DNA of 64,000 nucleotides from contig CAMTDV010001633.1 of the NCBI GenBank assembly GCA_947069175.1, positions 59,192,102-59,256,101 on the forward strand, given 5' to 3'. Within the stretch, counting starts at the first letter, position 1. Each line of letters begins with the position of its first letter. Below, in pieces: positions 46,034 through 56,160 of this stretch. The DNA is from Scalesia atractyloides. Taxonomy: Eukaryota > Streptophyta > Magnoliopsida > Asterales > Asteraceae. The notes under the pieces are model-generated. The model had not been told where the DNA came from, did not search any database, and saw only the letters and a program-made list of their open reading frames with translations. The position numbers were made by a program, and so were the translations under genes.

Positions 46034-49000
46034 ATGGATTTTTCCAAATTCCACAACACCTGTATTACGCTTGACAAGGCGTTGTGTCCATCGCTGAAAG
46101 AATATGAATTTGAAGTTTCTGAAGGACTCACCGATTCATCGCGCTATCACAGAAAGAACGGTGTCTTATCGATCACACACTTATCATTTTTGGATGAACG
46201 CAAGTCTTAGTGATGATAAGAAGACTATTACTTCGTCAGTTCAAGTTGGAGACGAGAACAAAGAGATCACAGTCACAGAGGAGGATATTCGCAGGATCTT
46301 ACAGTTTAACGACGACAAAGATGATCCTATTTTTGTAGACGAGAAGATGGTTCGTGGTTGTTTTTATAGAATGGGTTATAAAGGAAGCGTGAATAAGCCG
46401 ACATTGAAGAAAGGGGGTTCCAAACCCCTACAAGCTTCTCATGCATGCAATCATTCACACATTTAGCCATAGGAAAGCAGGTCTCGATGGTGTACAAGAC
46501 TATATGGCCTGTATGGCTATGGCGTTGATTTTGAAGAAGCCGTTCAATTATTCGAAGCTTGTGTTTACTCATATGTCGAAAAATATGGAAGATACGAGAT
46601 TGTGTTTATATCCAAGATTTGTGAAGATGCTCATTGACAAGAAGTTTACCGGCATTGCACGTGATCCAAATGATATTTTATACTTCAGTCATCTCGATGA
46701 AACCACTGTAAGTTGTTAAAGTTCCAAAAGCAGGATTTAGCACCTGTTGCAAAACCAAAATTTGGGGCATTAAAGAATGAAAATTATATTGCGCCTGCTG
46801 GAAACAAGTAGAGAAATGATGGTAGTGGTGACGAAATGGAGTTAAATACTGAAAAAGAATTGTTTGCAACATTCAAACCGAAAGCTCACAATGAATGGTT
46901 CTTAAAAGCTAAGGTCGAGAAGAAAAAGAAACGAGCGTCCAAGAAAGCTGACACTATGCTTATAGATGAAGACGAGCCTAAAAATGTGCAAACAGAGGCT
47001 GGTTCTAGTGCAGCACTTGTGGTTGAAAGCCAAGAGGCAGAAAAGACTACGTAGGAAGCCGATGTGATTTCTGCAACTTCTGAGAATGATGATGACGGTG
47101 ATGATTCGCTCGAGAAAGCAACTAAGAAGTCAATAGAAAAAACAGAAGCAGAAAAAGTCAAAGAAACTGATGCTGACTTTGACCCTGAGCAGGAAAAAGA
47201 GTCTGATGAGGAAAGACCAAAGAAAAGAGCGAAATGTGTAAAGTCTGCAGTAGCTTCAACAAAAAGACTACAGGGTCTCCAAAGACCAAAGGCAAGAAAA
47301 CAAAGAAAGCTGCAAGTATGAGATATGTCGGAAAGCCTAAAAGCACAGAAGTCACACAAGAACCTTCTGGTGCACAGGAGAAAGGAGTTACACAAGAACC
47401 TCCTGTTGTTATTACTTCTGAAGCTGAACGTCCAAGAGTTACACAAGAACCTCCTGAGACTGTATTGTTAGAAGTTCCGGTGATTCAGTCTCCAGATCCT
47501 AAAGTTGTTCATTCTGAAAGCTCAACTCCAAGGAAATCAACTCCAAAGAAGTCTACTCAAAAGGATGCTACTCCAAAATCAACACCAAAAACTCCAAAGT
47601 CGAATCTTTTTGGTGAAATTCCAAATGTACCGGTGGATCTTCAATATCTAGATAATTTCTTTCTTGAATCAGACGTAGATGTTCTTGAAAAGTGTGTGAA
47701 GATCTTGGAAGATAAAGTTAAAAATAATGAAGTTGAAAAGGGTGAGTTGGAAAAGTTGATGAAACGGAGTGAAGTGGAGAAGGAAATGTTATCTGACAAG
47801 GTGAAATTTCTTGAAGGCGACAGAGATTATCTAAAAGCGCTAGTTGAAAGTCTGCAGGAAACGAATGAAAGATTGATCAAAGAGATTGCTGAGCTTCGTT
47901 CTGAAAAAAGATATGAATGATAAGAGATTCGACAGACTTCAGAAGGTATTATCTAACAGTCTGGGGATTAATTTCAAAGAAGAATATGCTCGATTAGATC
48001 TTCAAGAAGCAAAAGAGAAAGATGAAAGAGAGCTAGTTGAACAGGGTAAGGGAAAGCATGTGATCGAAAGTATGCCTGAGATCACTGAACCTGTTAAAGA
48101 GATTGAGTATGTGAAAGCTTCTGAGTCCGAGTTTACTAAGGTTGACGGATCTGTCAAGCCTTCTGATACTGTAACTGCTACTGAAGAAAAGGACGATGAT
48201 GAAGTAGAGGATGAAGAAAAAGATGATGAACCACCAATTGATGATCCAAAAGATGATTCTGACGACGATGGAGGTAATGATGACGATCCGAGTGGTACAG
48301 GGATAAAGCTGGTTGATGCAGCAGTTAATGAAAGTTTTGACTATTCTAATCTTCTAAATGATGAGGCCAATGCTGTAGATGATCAGAATCAGGAGGAGTC
48401 AGGGCAAACAGGGCCATCTGATGATGTTGATATGTTTGATGCTATAACGTCTGCACAGCCTGTTACTGCAGTCCCTACAAAGCCTTTGATCCTAATGCTT
48501 GAACATAACGTTGAAGAGGGTGAATTCGTGCACAACTACCCCAAAGAAGATCTTGCAAAGTTGATTGATGTTTATGCAGAATCACTGGATTTTGATTTCG
48601 AAGAACAAGTCCTGAACGTGAATACATTTGAGCCTATCGAGTATCATTATCAACGTAGATATGAGGCAGATGAATATAACAGGGTTGTAGTGGAAGATTG
48701 GTCCTCTGATGACGAAAAGGACGAAGCTGAGAAGTACGTTGGTCAAAACACAGATAGTTTCCCAACATTTGAAGAGAAGTACAACCAGCTTGATGAGGAT
48801 ATGTTAAAGGAAAAGATTTAAGAATCGATACGTGATGGAAAAGTTCCAAAGCCGATGACAAAGGAGGAAATCGCTCAAGCTAAGAAATTCTGGTTTAAAG
48901 AGATGCCACGTGAGAGAAAGTTTCGACGTCCACTAGCATTCTTTAACAGAGATAAAGATGTGTCATTAGATTATATCCTAAGCTGGGGGTGGTTTAAGGA

Positions 49001-50041
49001 GCTAAATGTATACGCCATCAAACGAGAATTTGGAGTTCAATACTTCAAATATCTGGCAGATTTCAAGACACTACCTTATTGGGATGTTGAAGAGCTTGTT
49101 CAGACAAGGAATGTAACGTATCATATGAAATTCATTGGTAAGTTGCTATGGAAAATGATAAAGTTTGAAGCAACAAAGGGTTTTAGATATTGGAAGCCTT
49201 TCATCCCGGGTCATCGAATCAAAACAAACAAGAAGACTTGGGAGAAAGGCATTACATTGGTCATGAAACGCCCGAGAGTGATGAGAAACATGCCTTTGAT
49301 GCCAATTGAACAGAACTTTTATCCGTTTTTTAAGTGGTGGCAGATTGATCCAAATACGTGTGAAGCTGTGATTGTCTTACGATTTAAAGATCATCTGGAT
49401 ATAACAAAGGAGAGGGTTGAAATGTTTGGAGCTCAAGGATTGAGAGGGCTTTAGAGAACGATTAGGATACTAGACCCGATGTGGCTGGTGAATTGCTTGA
49501 AAGAGGACATCAAGGGTTTGTTCTACAGGAAGATTGTGTTCAAGGAATGTGAAAAAGAACAAGCCATGCAATATCAGAGAGTCGTCAATGTATGCTATGC
49601 ACATGAAGTAAACTCTGGTAGGATGTGGGAATCAAGTTGGAGGGATCTTGAACGTGTAGAATTTTTGAAAACGATCAGGATACTAGACCCGGTGTGGCTG
49701 GTGAATTGCTCGAAAGAGGACATCAAGTGTTTGTTCTACAGCAAGATTATGTTCGAAGAATGTGAAAAAGAACAAGCCATGCAATAGCAGAGAGTCGTCA
49801 ATGTATGCTATGCACGTGAAGTAAACTCTGGTAGGATGTGGGAATCAAGTTGGAGGGATCTTGAACGTGTAGAATTTTTTATGGAAGAAAAGCGTCTCGA
49901 AGAGATACATGAAAGAGGCAGGGCGGCAAGGCTCAGAAGGTTTCAATTTATGATTAAAGTGCCACCTACTGATCAGACGCCAGATCCAAAGAAGGAAAGA
50001 CGAAAGAAGCCGTACAAAAACTTCTTTGGTCGTACGCGTTA
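46034..50041 (+). pseudogene. E5 ORF3, extra protein between pol and 3' LTR, broken
   Basis: The ATG at 46034 starts MDFSKFHNTCITLDKALCPS. Open pieces are 46034-46210, 46104-46466, 46441-46719, 46836-47321, 47234-47920, 47886-48821, 48855-49454, 49479-49787 and 49836-50042. It shares the E4 layout: N-terminal globular part with GLDGVQDYMACMAMALIL and YPRFVKMLIDKKF; Lys/Glu-rich section; TQEPP repeats; PKKSTQKDATPKSTPKTPKS; a strong coiled-coil near 47680-47910; an acidic DDE-rich section; then KFRRPLAFFNRDKDVSL and FKWWQIDPNTCEAVIVLRF; basic end KKPYKNFFGRTR. About 1,330 codons. No membrane segment is evident. A 71-codon in-frame duplication lies near the end. The role is unknown; structural or accessory function is only a guess. 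Confidence 0.85.
49458..49883 (+). repeat. 213-bp in-frame tandem duplication in E5 ORF3
   Basis: Unit one 49458-49670 begins ACGATTAGGATACTAGACCC and unit two (from 49671) begins ACGATCAGGATACTAGACCC. The period is 213 bp, exactly 71 codons, so the reading frame is kept. Both encode a variant of LVNC-KEDIK-LFY and NVCYAHEVNSGRMWESSW (second copy AREV). E4 has one copy. The second copy has a CAA-to-TAG or TAC-to-TAG type stop at 49786-49788. Confidence 0.92.
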
Positions 50042-50093
50042 AAGTTTTATTGAAGACAGAGTTTTGAAGACTGATAAAAGACGAAGACGATAT

Positions 50094-50106
50094 CCAAGGG
50101 GGAGTC
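50094..50106 (+). other. E5 polypurine tract
   Basis: CCAAGGGGGAGTC lies directly before the 3' LTR and is identical to that of E4. Confidence 0.9.
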
Positions 50107-50462
50107 TGTTGGTGTAGAATGTCTATGTCTTACTCTTATATCGAGTCTGTATAGATTAGATGTGAATAGGCTAGCTAAACGAAGTATTTATGTGTTTGTA
50201 TGCCAAGTTCACTGGAAATGGATATGTGATGTCAAGTTCAGCGAACTTGTGCTAGTATATATAGCTAGCTTGAGTCTTGTCATTTGTAACTTTGGTGCTC
50301 TGAGTAGCGAAGCTCTGTTAAACTGGAGATTTGAAGTTTATCAATAAAATTGACCTTTAACTGAGTAATTCTTGTTATTTGGTAATCGTGTCATAATATT
50401 TCCGCTATTATGGACATTAGATATCAAATCTAGGTTCCTATGCTATCAGGATCGGTCCTACA
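50107..50462 (+). repeat. E5 3' LTR
   Basis: It runs TGTTGGTGTAG to GGTCCTACA and is followed by GCTCA, the target duplication. Only one, shortened palindrome remains (CAAGTTCAGCGAACTTG, 50233-50249). Confidence 0.94.
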
Positions 50463-50467
50463 GCTCA

Positions 50468-53400
50468 GAATTGGTAATTTCAGATGTTGATGATTTCTTT
50501 TTAGCAATCTAGGCATGTGATTCAACATATGCCTTTTTAATGTAAAACCTTGACCCATTTGTCTTGGAAGTTTCACCTTTTTTAAAGTTGAGTTTTCAAA
50601 TTTAGTTTTAGGTTTAACTTCAAGTTTTGATTCATTTCTTTTCAAAATTGTGACAGGTTTTACAAACTCTGGTTGCTTAGATTTTTCAACATCTGAACTT
50701 GTTTTCCTTCGAGGATAGACTGGCTTAGATTTCGGACACTTGCGTGCAATGTGACCAACTTCATTGCACTTGAAGCAAGTCCAATCATCATGCGGATGTC
50801 CACTAGTGGGTTTTATACCACTTTTGGCTTTGGCCTTATCTCGAAGTTCTTTTGCCTTTTTGAACTCATCATTTGATTGCTTCCCAATCAAACTTTCCTC
50901 TTGAGGTGCTTGTCCCATATACGAATGTCATGTTTTTATCTTTATATTCGCGAAATGGTGACATTTTCTTAACCGGTTCTGTTTCCACATCCAAACCCAA
51001 CCCAGCTCTCCTATTTTCAGAAAAATCACCACCATTCCTTGGGTAGTTATTTCTTTTAGGTTTGGAGTAAAACTTCTTTTGATTAATTTCCAACTCTTCT
51101 AATGAAACTTCCACGAGTTTGAAGAATTTGTCAAGCTGTTCTTCCTTCACATTCCGAATCGGAAAGCTATCGTCGAAGTATAGTCTATCAGAATCCTTAA
51201 CTTTGTACATGACAATGTTAGAATCATCACTTAGGCTATCTTCCGATGATTTATCGTCATCTTCGGATTGTGAATCAGAATTGTTCGAACTCGAGTTGGT
51301 GCTTTTGAAGCTGCCATCATCAGAATCATTCATGACATTATCAACAACTTGCTTAACCACTGCTTCGCCATCATCACTCGTGTAGGTTATATCAATGTTC
51401 TCAGGCAGCTCATTTTTCTTTTCGGTTAAAAGTTCAATGTTGAGTGCCTTTTCCATCCCCTCAGCCTTTTTGTGACAATACTTTTCGCATAGGGGTGGTG
51501 GAACATTGCTATATTCTCCATGTTTCTTACCTTTGGCTTTCTGAACATTTTCTTCCGATTCAATTGTCGGAAGAATGTGATCGATGACATAGGCACTCGT
51601 GGTATAGCTCTTTAGAAGCTGTCGAACCCTTTCGGTTTCGATTTTCATGTCTTGAAGCTCTTGTTTTACTTCAGCAATGTTGTTAATATAAACGTTAATA
51701 GCTTTTTGTTTTTCCATTAAAGTAGCTTTTAACATTCTGAAAGTATCATCTTGTTCAATGTAATTTCAATCCAACCTTATTTTGTCATATGCCTCCTTCA
51801 TTGTGTGATAATCGTATTTGAAATTTTTATTATGCATATTGAGTTAGGTTATGATCTGTGATTTTTCAGCACATTGAACACACAGTTCAGCACATTTCGT
51901 ACATGGTTTCTCAACCTCGACGACTTGTACTTTGACCACTTCCTTTCTACAACCTTTACCTCTGGACCTACCTTCGTCAGATTTGCCATCATAGCCTTGT
52001 TGGCGATCTCTGTGAGGTTTTCTTCATTCATCTCCTTGGTCGTGTTAATGACCTCTTCAACCACAAGTTTCTCCTCAGCAACAATCTCTGAAGATGTTGT
52101 ATCGCCAAAACAACCTGCAAAACTAGTAGACATGTTAGAGGAAAGGATACCCTACATCTTTGTATGTTGATAAATTTCCTCCACTTCAGGTTGCTGCATA
52201 TAATCCTCTAGTAATGCACTTTCCAAAGCTACATCCTCAGCAGATGTATCTTCAACAATCTCAGCCATTAATGCAACTCCGGTCTTCTTGGCGATATAAG
52301 AATTCTAGTCATTGCCTTCGTTCGAAGGTAGGTCCAGAGGTATTTGAAGATTTCTCTTGGACTTCGACCTGAGTCTTCTTTGGGAAAGGCTTGTATTGAA
52401 GTGACTTTTTGTAGTATTCATTGCCACCTCCAAATGGACTCTGGTTACCCGTTGCTTCTGTATTTTTGCATTCTCTCTTGAAGTGCCCTTTCTGTCGGCA
52501 TCTGAAGTAAGTAACCTTTGTTTTGTCGAACCCTAATTTGTTGCTTGAATTCCCGATATCTCTGCCGGTTAACGCAACAAACTTAGTAACCCTTCGAATG
52601 ATCGATGCCAATGACCACTTGATATCCATTAGTTCAAGCTCTTCTTCATCTACTTGATCATAATCTTCGGCGGTCATCTCCAGATTACCAATCTTCCCAG
52701 TCACCAAACTTTCATACGATTCCAACACTGTGGCAAGGAGTACCATGTGTTATTTGGCAACTTGTTCAGAAACGGCATTGTTTAGATTAACAGCAATGTT
52801 GCATTTGTACACATTTGGATCAAAATTCGCTTGACTGATTTGAACCAGTGCTTGAAAATGAAGAACTCTGCGGACTTTGATCATATTTCGGATATGATTG
52901 TGTTTGACTCTGCGGCGAATGATTCGAAGAATTCAGATTCGCGCTAAAAGCGGTTTAGATCTTCAGGCTACTGATATTATCTTGAGCTCCTGACTTGTAG
53001 TACAGCCCCTACATCTTGAGCCACGTTTGCATTCTTCGATTTAGCTATCTTCAACAACTCCATCTCATGACCCTCCAGTTTATCAATGAATGTAGATAGT
53101 TTAAAGAAAACTGCCTGCTCGGACTTCTTTAAGAACCATGAGATATGTCGTCCAATCACCTTCAGGCAATGCGTCAGCCAGTTTATCGATGTATTCTTCT
53201 TCTTTCTTCTCAAGCCCGTGTCTCCTCATAATCACTTTTAGATGACAAAATCTTTCGATCATCTGTTTCATCGTTTCACCTTTTAACATCGTGAATATAT
53301 CGAATTCTTTCATGATCAGCGCTTTCTTGCTTTTGACCATTTCTGCACTTCCCTGGTACTTTTTCTGCAAAGACGTCCATAATTCATGTGCAGTCTTAAA

Positions 53401-53751
53401 TTCCGGTAGCAGCACAAGTATATCTTATTTTACTGATTGTTGGATCAAGCTTATCATTTTCTTCTCGGTGATGTATGCTTCCTTTTGTAAGGTTGAAAAC
53501 TTGCTGATATCGACCTCATTATCACTTTCATCCCGAGGCCATGTGTAGCCAGTCTGAACTGCAACCCAACTGTGGAAATACGTAGCTTGCACCCAGTTAG
53601 AAAATTTCTCTTTCTAACCCTCGTACTCGTCCATATTCATGAGTTTTGGCAATTTCACAGATGTGCCCATTTCATTGTCGATGTTAACTTGGTTAACCAT
53701 CTGAGCATTTGATGTTGTAGCCGTCATGAAAGCACTGTGCAGATCTTCCAT
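50468..53751 (-). pseudogene. E4 gag, main part, broken
   Basis: The minus-strand start at 53751 reads MEDLHSAFMTATTSNAQMV. The UBN2-type domain lies at about 53600-53000 (LWTSLQKKYQGSAEMVKSK, MIERFCHLKVIMRRHGLEK). Knuckle one near 52480-52520 reads YFRCRQKGHFKREC, with the first Cys changed to Tyr. The long acidic and coiled-coil part is open at 51735-50869, and knuckle two, CFKCNEVGHIARKC, near 50732-50775 is intact. Reading stops at the E5 insertion (50467) and the tail resumes at 34478. Several stops and shifts are present, for instance near 53425 and 52970. Confidence 0.9.
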
Positions 53752-54384
53752 CTTTAACAACTAACGAAGTTTACTAAAAACACACGTTCACAAACTTCGA
53801 AAAATTATCAGTACACTGACAAGATCGGGCGAACTTGCAGTTTATGAGAAATCAGATTTTGATTTTACACAAGTTCGGGCGAACTTTTGTTTGATTTTTG
53901 AAAATTTCTCCCTGACTAAGTTCGGGCGAACTTATGTTTGAATTTCAAGAGAATTGTTAAGTTCGGGCGAACTTATAGTAGAAATTCAATAAACTTAATC
54001 AAGTTCGGGCAAACTTGATGCATGTTTAGTTGAGAATTGATGCAAGTTCGAGCGGACTTCTCAAAATCACTCAAATAACAGTCAAGTTCAGGCGAACTTA
54101 ATTAAAAAATCAAATAATTTTAATCAAGTTCAGGCGAACTTGATGTTAAGTTCGGCCAGAATTTGTTTGCAAAACATGGTTTTTTGAACTTTTGGATATT
54201 AATTCGTTTGAATTTGATGTCCAAACTCTCAGGGGTTTATCACAAGTGTATTTTACATGACATACTTAAAAATCAGCAACTTTTATCCCTGAATTCATTG
54301 TTTTCTTCGAAAAATGAAGAAAAATGGTAGAAAGCGGTAGAATAAGGGTAGATCTTGCTATGATTTCACCAATTTAGGTACCGT
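53752..54384 (-). other. E4 untranslated leader
   Basis: About 630 bp between the primer-binding site and gag start, no coding sequence. The gag-proximal half carries the palindrome array at 53820-54164. Length and layout match the E5 leader. Confidence 0.85.
53820..54164. repeat. Palindrome array in E4 leader, about 42-bp spacing
   Basis: Nine copies start near 53820, 53870, 53918, 53960, 54000, 54042, 54083, 54124 and 54148. From the second to the eighth the steps are about 40-48 bp. Most read AAGTTCGGGCGAACTT on the plus strand, or AAGTTCGCCCGAACTT in the element's sense. Arms outlast the intervening sequences. Confidence 0.9.
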
Positions 54385-54397
54385 GGCTCTGATACCA
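54385..54397 (-). other. E4 primer-binding site (tRNA-Met type)
   Basis: On the minus strand TGGTATCAGAGCC lies 2 bp after the 5' LTR. It is a perfect match to the standard site and fixes E4's orientation. Confidence 0.93.
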
Positions 54398-54399
54398 CT

Positions 54400-54820
54400 T
54401 GTTAGATCGTCTCCACGTTAAGCTCGGGAACCTAAATTGTATCTATTGTCCATACACGCGGAAATTATATGACAAGATTAACCGAATATGCAAGATTTAC
54501 TGTTTAATCACTGTTTTATTGATCATTAAAGTTCAATACATGTCAAATCCTGATCCGACAGAGCTTCGCCGTCAGTGTGCCAAAATTGCAGAAGTAACAA
54601 ATGAAGGAAAAAAGACTACTATTTATAGCCACACAAGTTCGCTGGTGGGAGATCAAGTTCGGGCGAACTTGTCTTAATCAAGTTCGGCCGAACTTGATCT
54701 TACATGAAGATTCCAAGCGAACTTGTGTACTAGTTACATAAATACCCTTCATTTTCTAGTCTAATCTAGCCACTATACATACTAGATCCAAGACTAAGAC
54801 ATAGACATTATGTACTAACA
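54400..54820 (-). repeat. E4 5' LTR
   Basis: Plus-strand ends are TGTTAGATCG and GTACTAACA. It matches 24239-24660 with few differences. TATAAATA (minus strand) is at 54620-54627, and the paired palindromes are at 54654-54671 and 54679-54696. GGACG follows at 54821-54825. Confidence 0.95.
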
Positions 54821-54825
54821 GGACG

Positions 54826-56123
54826 AATATGGGTTTTGACCTTTGGAGGACTTATGGATCTAATCCTCCAAGAGGCGCACAATTCAAAGTACTCTATCCA
54901 CCCTGGAGGTGACAAGATGTACAAAGATTTAAAAGCTAATTATTGGTGGATGGGTTTGAAGAAATCCATAGCGACCCACGTAGCTAAGTGTTTGATGTGT
55001 TCGCAAGTTAAAGCTAAACATCGGAAACCGTCAGGACTTCTACAACAACTTGAAATTCCCACTTGGAAATGGGAATGTGTAACTATGGACTTTATCACCA
55101 AGTTACCAAAGATTAATCACGGTAACGACACGATCCGGGTTATCGTGGACATGCTAACTAAGTCGGCTCACTTTTTGCCGATCAGAGAGACTTGCAACTA
55201 TGACAAATTGGCCAAGCTTTACGTTGATGAAATTGTATCTTTAAACGACGTGCCGGTGACTATTGTTTCCGATAGAGATACACAATACACTTCTCATTTC
55301 TGGAAAAGCTTCCAACAAGCCTTGGGAACGCGATTGAACTTTAGTACGGCATATCATCCGTAGACGGACAGACAAAGCGAACGTACTATACAAACGTTGG
55401 AAGATATGTTGTGTGCATGTGTAATCAATCTAGGTGGAAGTTGGGATAGCCACTTACCCCTGATCGAGTTCTCCTACAATAACAACTACCATACGAGTAT
55501 CAAGGCTGCTCCGTTTGAAGCCTTGTACGGGAGAAAGTGCAGAACGCCCGTTTGCTGGGCTGAAGTTGGGGAAGCCCAACTAACAAGACCTGAGATAGTC
55601 CTGGAGATGACGGACAAAATTTTGCAAATTCGTGATCATCTCAAAGCTGCCCGTGATCGACAGAAGAGCTATGCATATAAGAGGCGCAAACCTCTTCAGT
55701 TCCAAATAGGACACAGAGTGTTATTAAAAGTATCGCCTTGTAAAGGCGTTATGCGATTTGGCAAGAAGGACAAGTTAAACCCGAGATATATAGGACCGTT
55801 CGAGATTATCTAACGTGACGGATCTATAGCTTATAAGCTTAAGTTACCTGAGAAGCTCAGTGGAATCCAAGATGTATTCCACATCTCGAACTTGAAGAAA
55901 TGTTTGGCCGATGAATCGTTGGCTATGCCACACGAAGACGTGCAAATAGATGAAAACCTACGGTTCATTAAGAAACCTATAGCGATCGAAGATCGACAGT
56001 TAAGAATCTTCGTAGAAAGCACATGCCGATTATAAAGGTCAAATGGGATGCCCGTCTAGGTCCCGAGTATAATGGGAGGTCGAGTCCACTATGCGACAGA
56101 AGTATCCCCATTTGTTTGAATAA
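54826..56123 (+). pseudogene. E1 integrase and chromodomain-like tail, after E4, broken
   Basis: The zinc-binding region is HNSKYSIHPGGDKMYK near 54876-54925 and CLMCSQVKAKH near 54993-55025. The DDE core has TMDFITKLPKINHG near 55083-55120, VSDRDTQYTSHFW near 55267-55305, then a TAG at 55362 and QSERTIQTLEDML near 55375-55410. A stop near 55811 and frameshifts near 56000-56085 damage the tail, in which FHISNLKKCLADESL and VKWDARLGPEY are still readable; coding signal ends at the TAA near 56121. The catalytic residues survive but the frame does not. Confidence 0.9.
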
Positions 56124-56146
56124 AATCTCGATGTCGAGATTTCTTT

Positions 56147-56160
56147 TAAGGGGGTGAGGA
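56147..56160 (+). other. E1 polypurine tract
   Basis: TAAGGGGGTGAGGA lies directly before the 3' LTR. The GATGTCGAGATTTC segment just upstream corresponds to the pre-LTR motif in E2 and E3. Confidence 0.85.

Larger units (their letters stand above)
34484..50462 (+). mobile_element. E5: Ty1/copia LTR retrotransposon nested in E4 gag
   Basis: LTRs at 34484-34871 (388 bp) and 50107-50462 (356 bp) bound it, with a perfect GCTCA duplication (34479-34483 and 50463-50467). Order is primer-binding site, palindrome-rich leader, gag, protease, integrase, RT, RNase H, non-coding spacer, ORF3, polypurine tract. It is the same kind of element as E4, in opposite orientation and with recognisably different LTRs, so a sister family. 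At 16.0 kb it is very long for copia; a 1.1-kb tandem duplication accounts for some of this. Stops and frameshifts are present throughout. Confidence 0.95.
24239..54820 (-). mobile_element. E4: Ty1/copia LTR retrotransposon, minus strand, split by E5
   Basis: LTRs of 422 bp (24239-24660) and 421 bp (54400-54820) flank it, with a perfect GGACG duplication (24234-24238 and 54821-54825). The primer-binding site beside the right LTR and the polypurine tract beside the left one fix the minus orientation. Order in that sense is leader, gag, protease, integrase, RT, RNase H, a non-coding spacer, ORF3, 3' LTR. Integrase before RT marks Ty1/copia. E5 interrupts gag at 34484-50462. Without E5 it is about 14.6 kb, large for copia. 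A Sirevirus-like placement is inferred from the large gag, extra 3' ORF and tract downstream of pol. Confidence 0.94.

Noticed and set aside
46886..47446. 186-codon minus-strand frame, Ser/Phe-rich
   Set aside because: It mirrors the Lys/Glu-rich part of E5 ORF3 on the other strand. The plus-strand frame has a homologue in E4.
46034..50041. Naming ORF3 as an envelope protein or as a host vesicle protein
   Set aside because: I see no signal peptide, membrane span or clear host-protein motif. Position alone does not justify either name.
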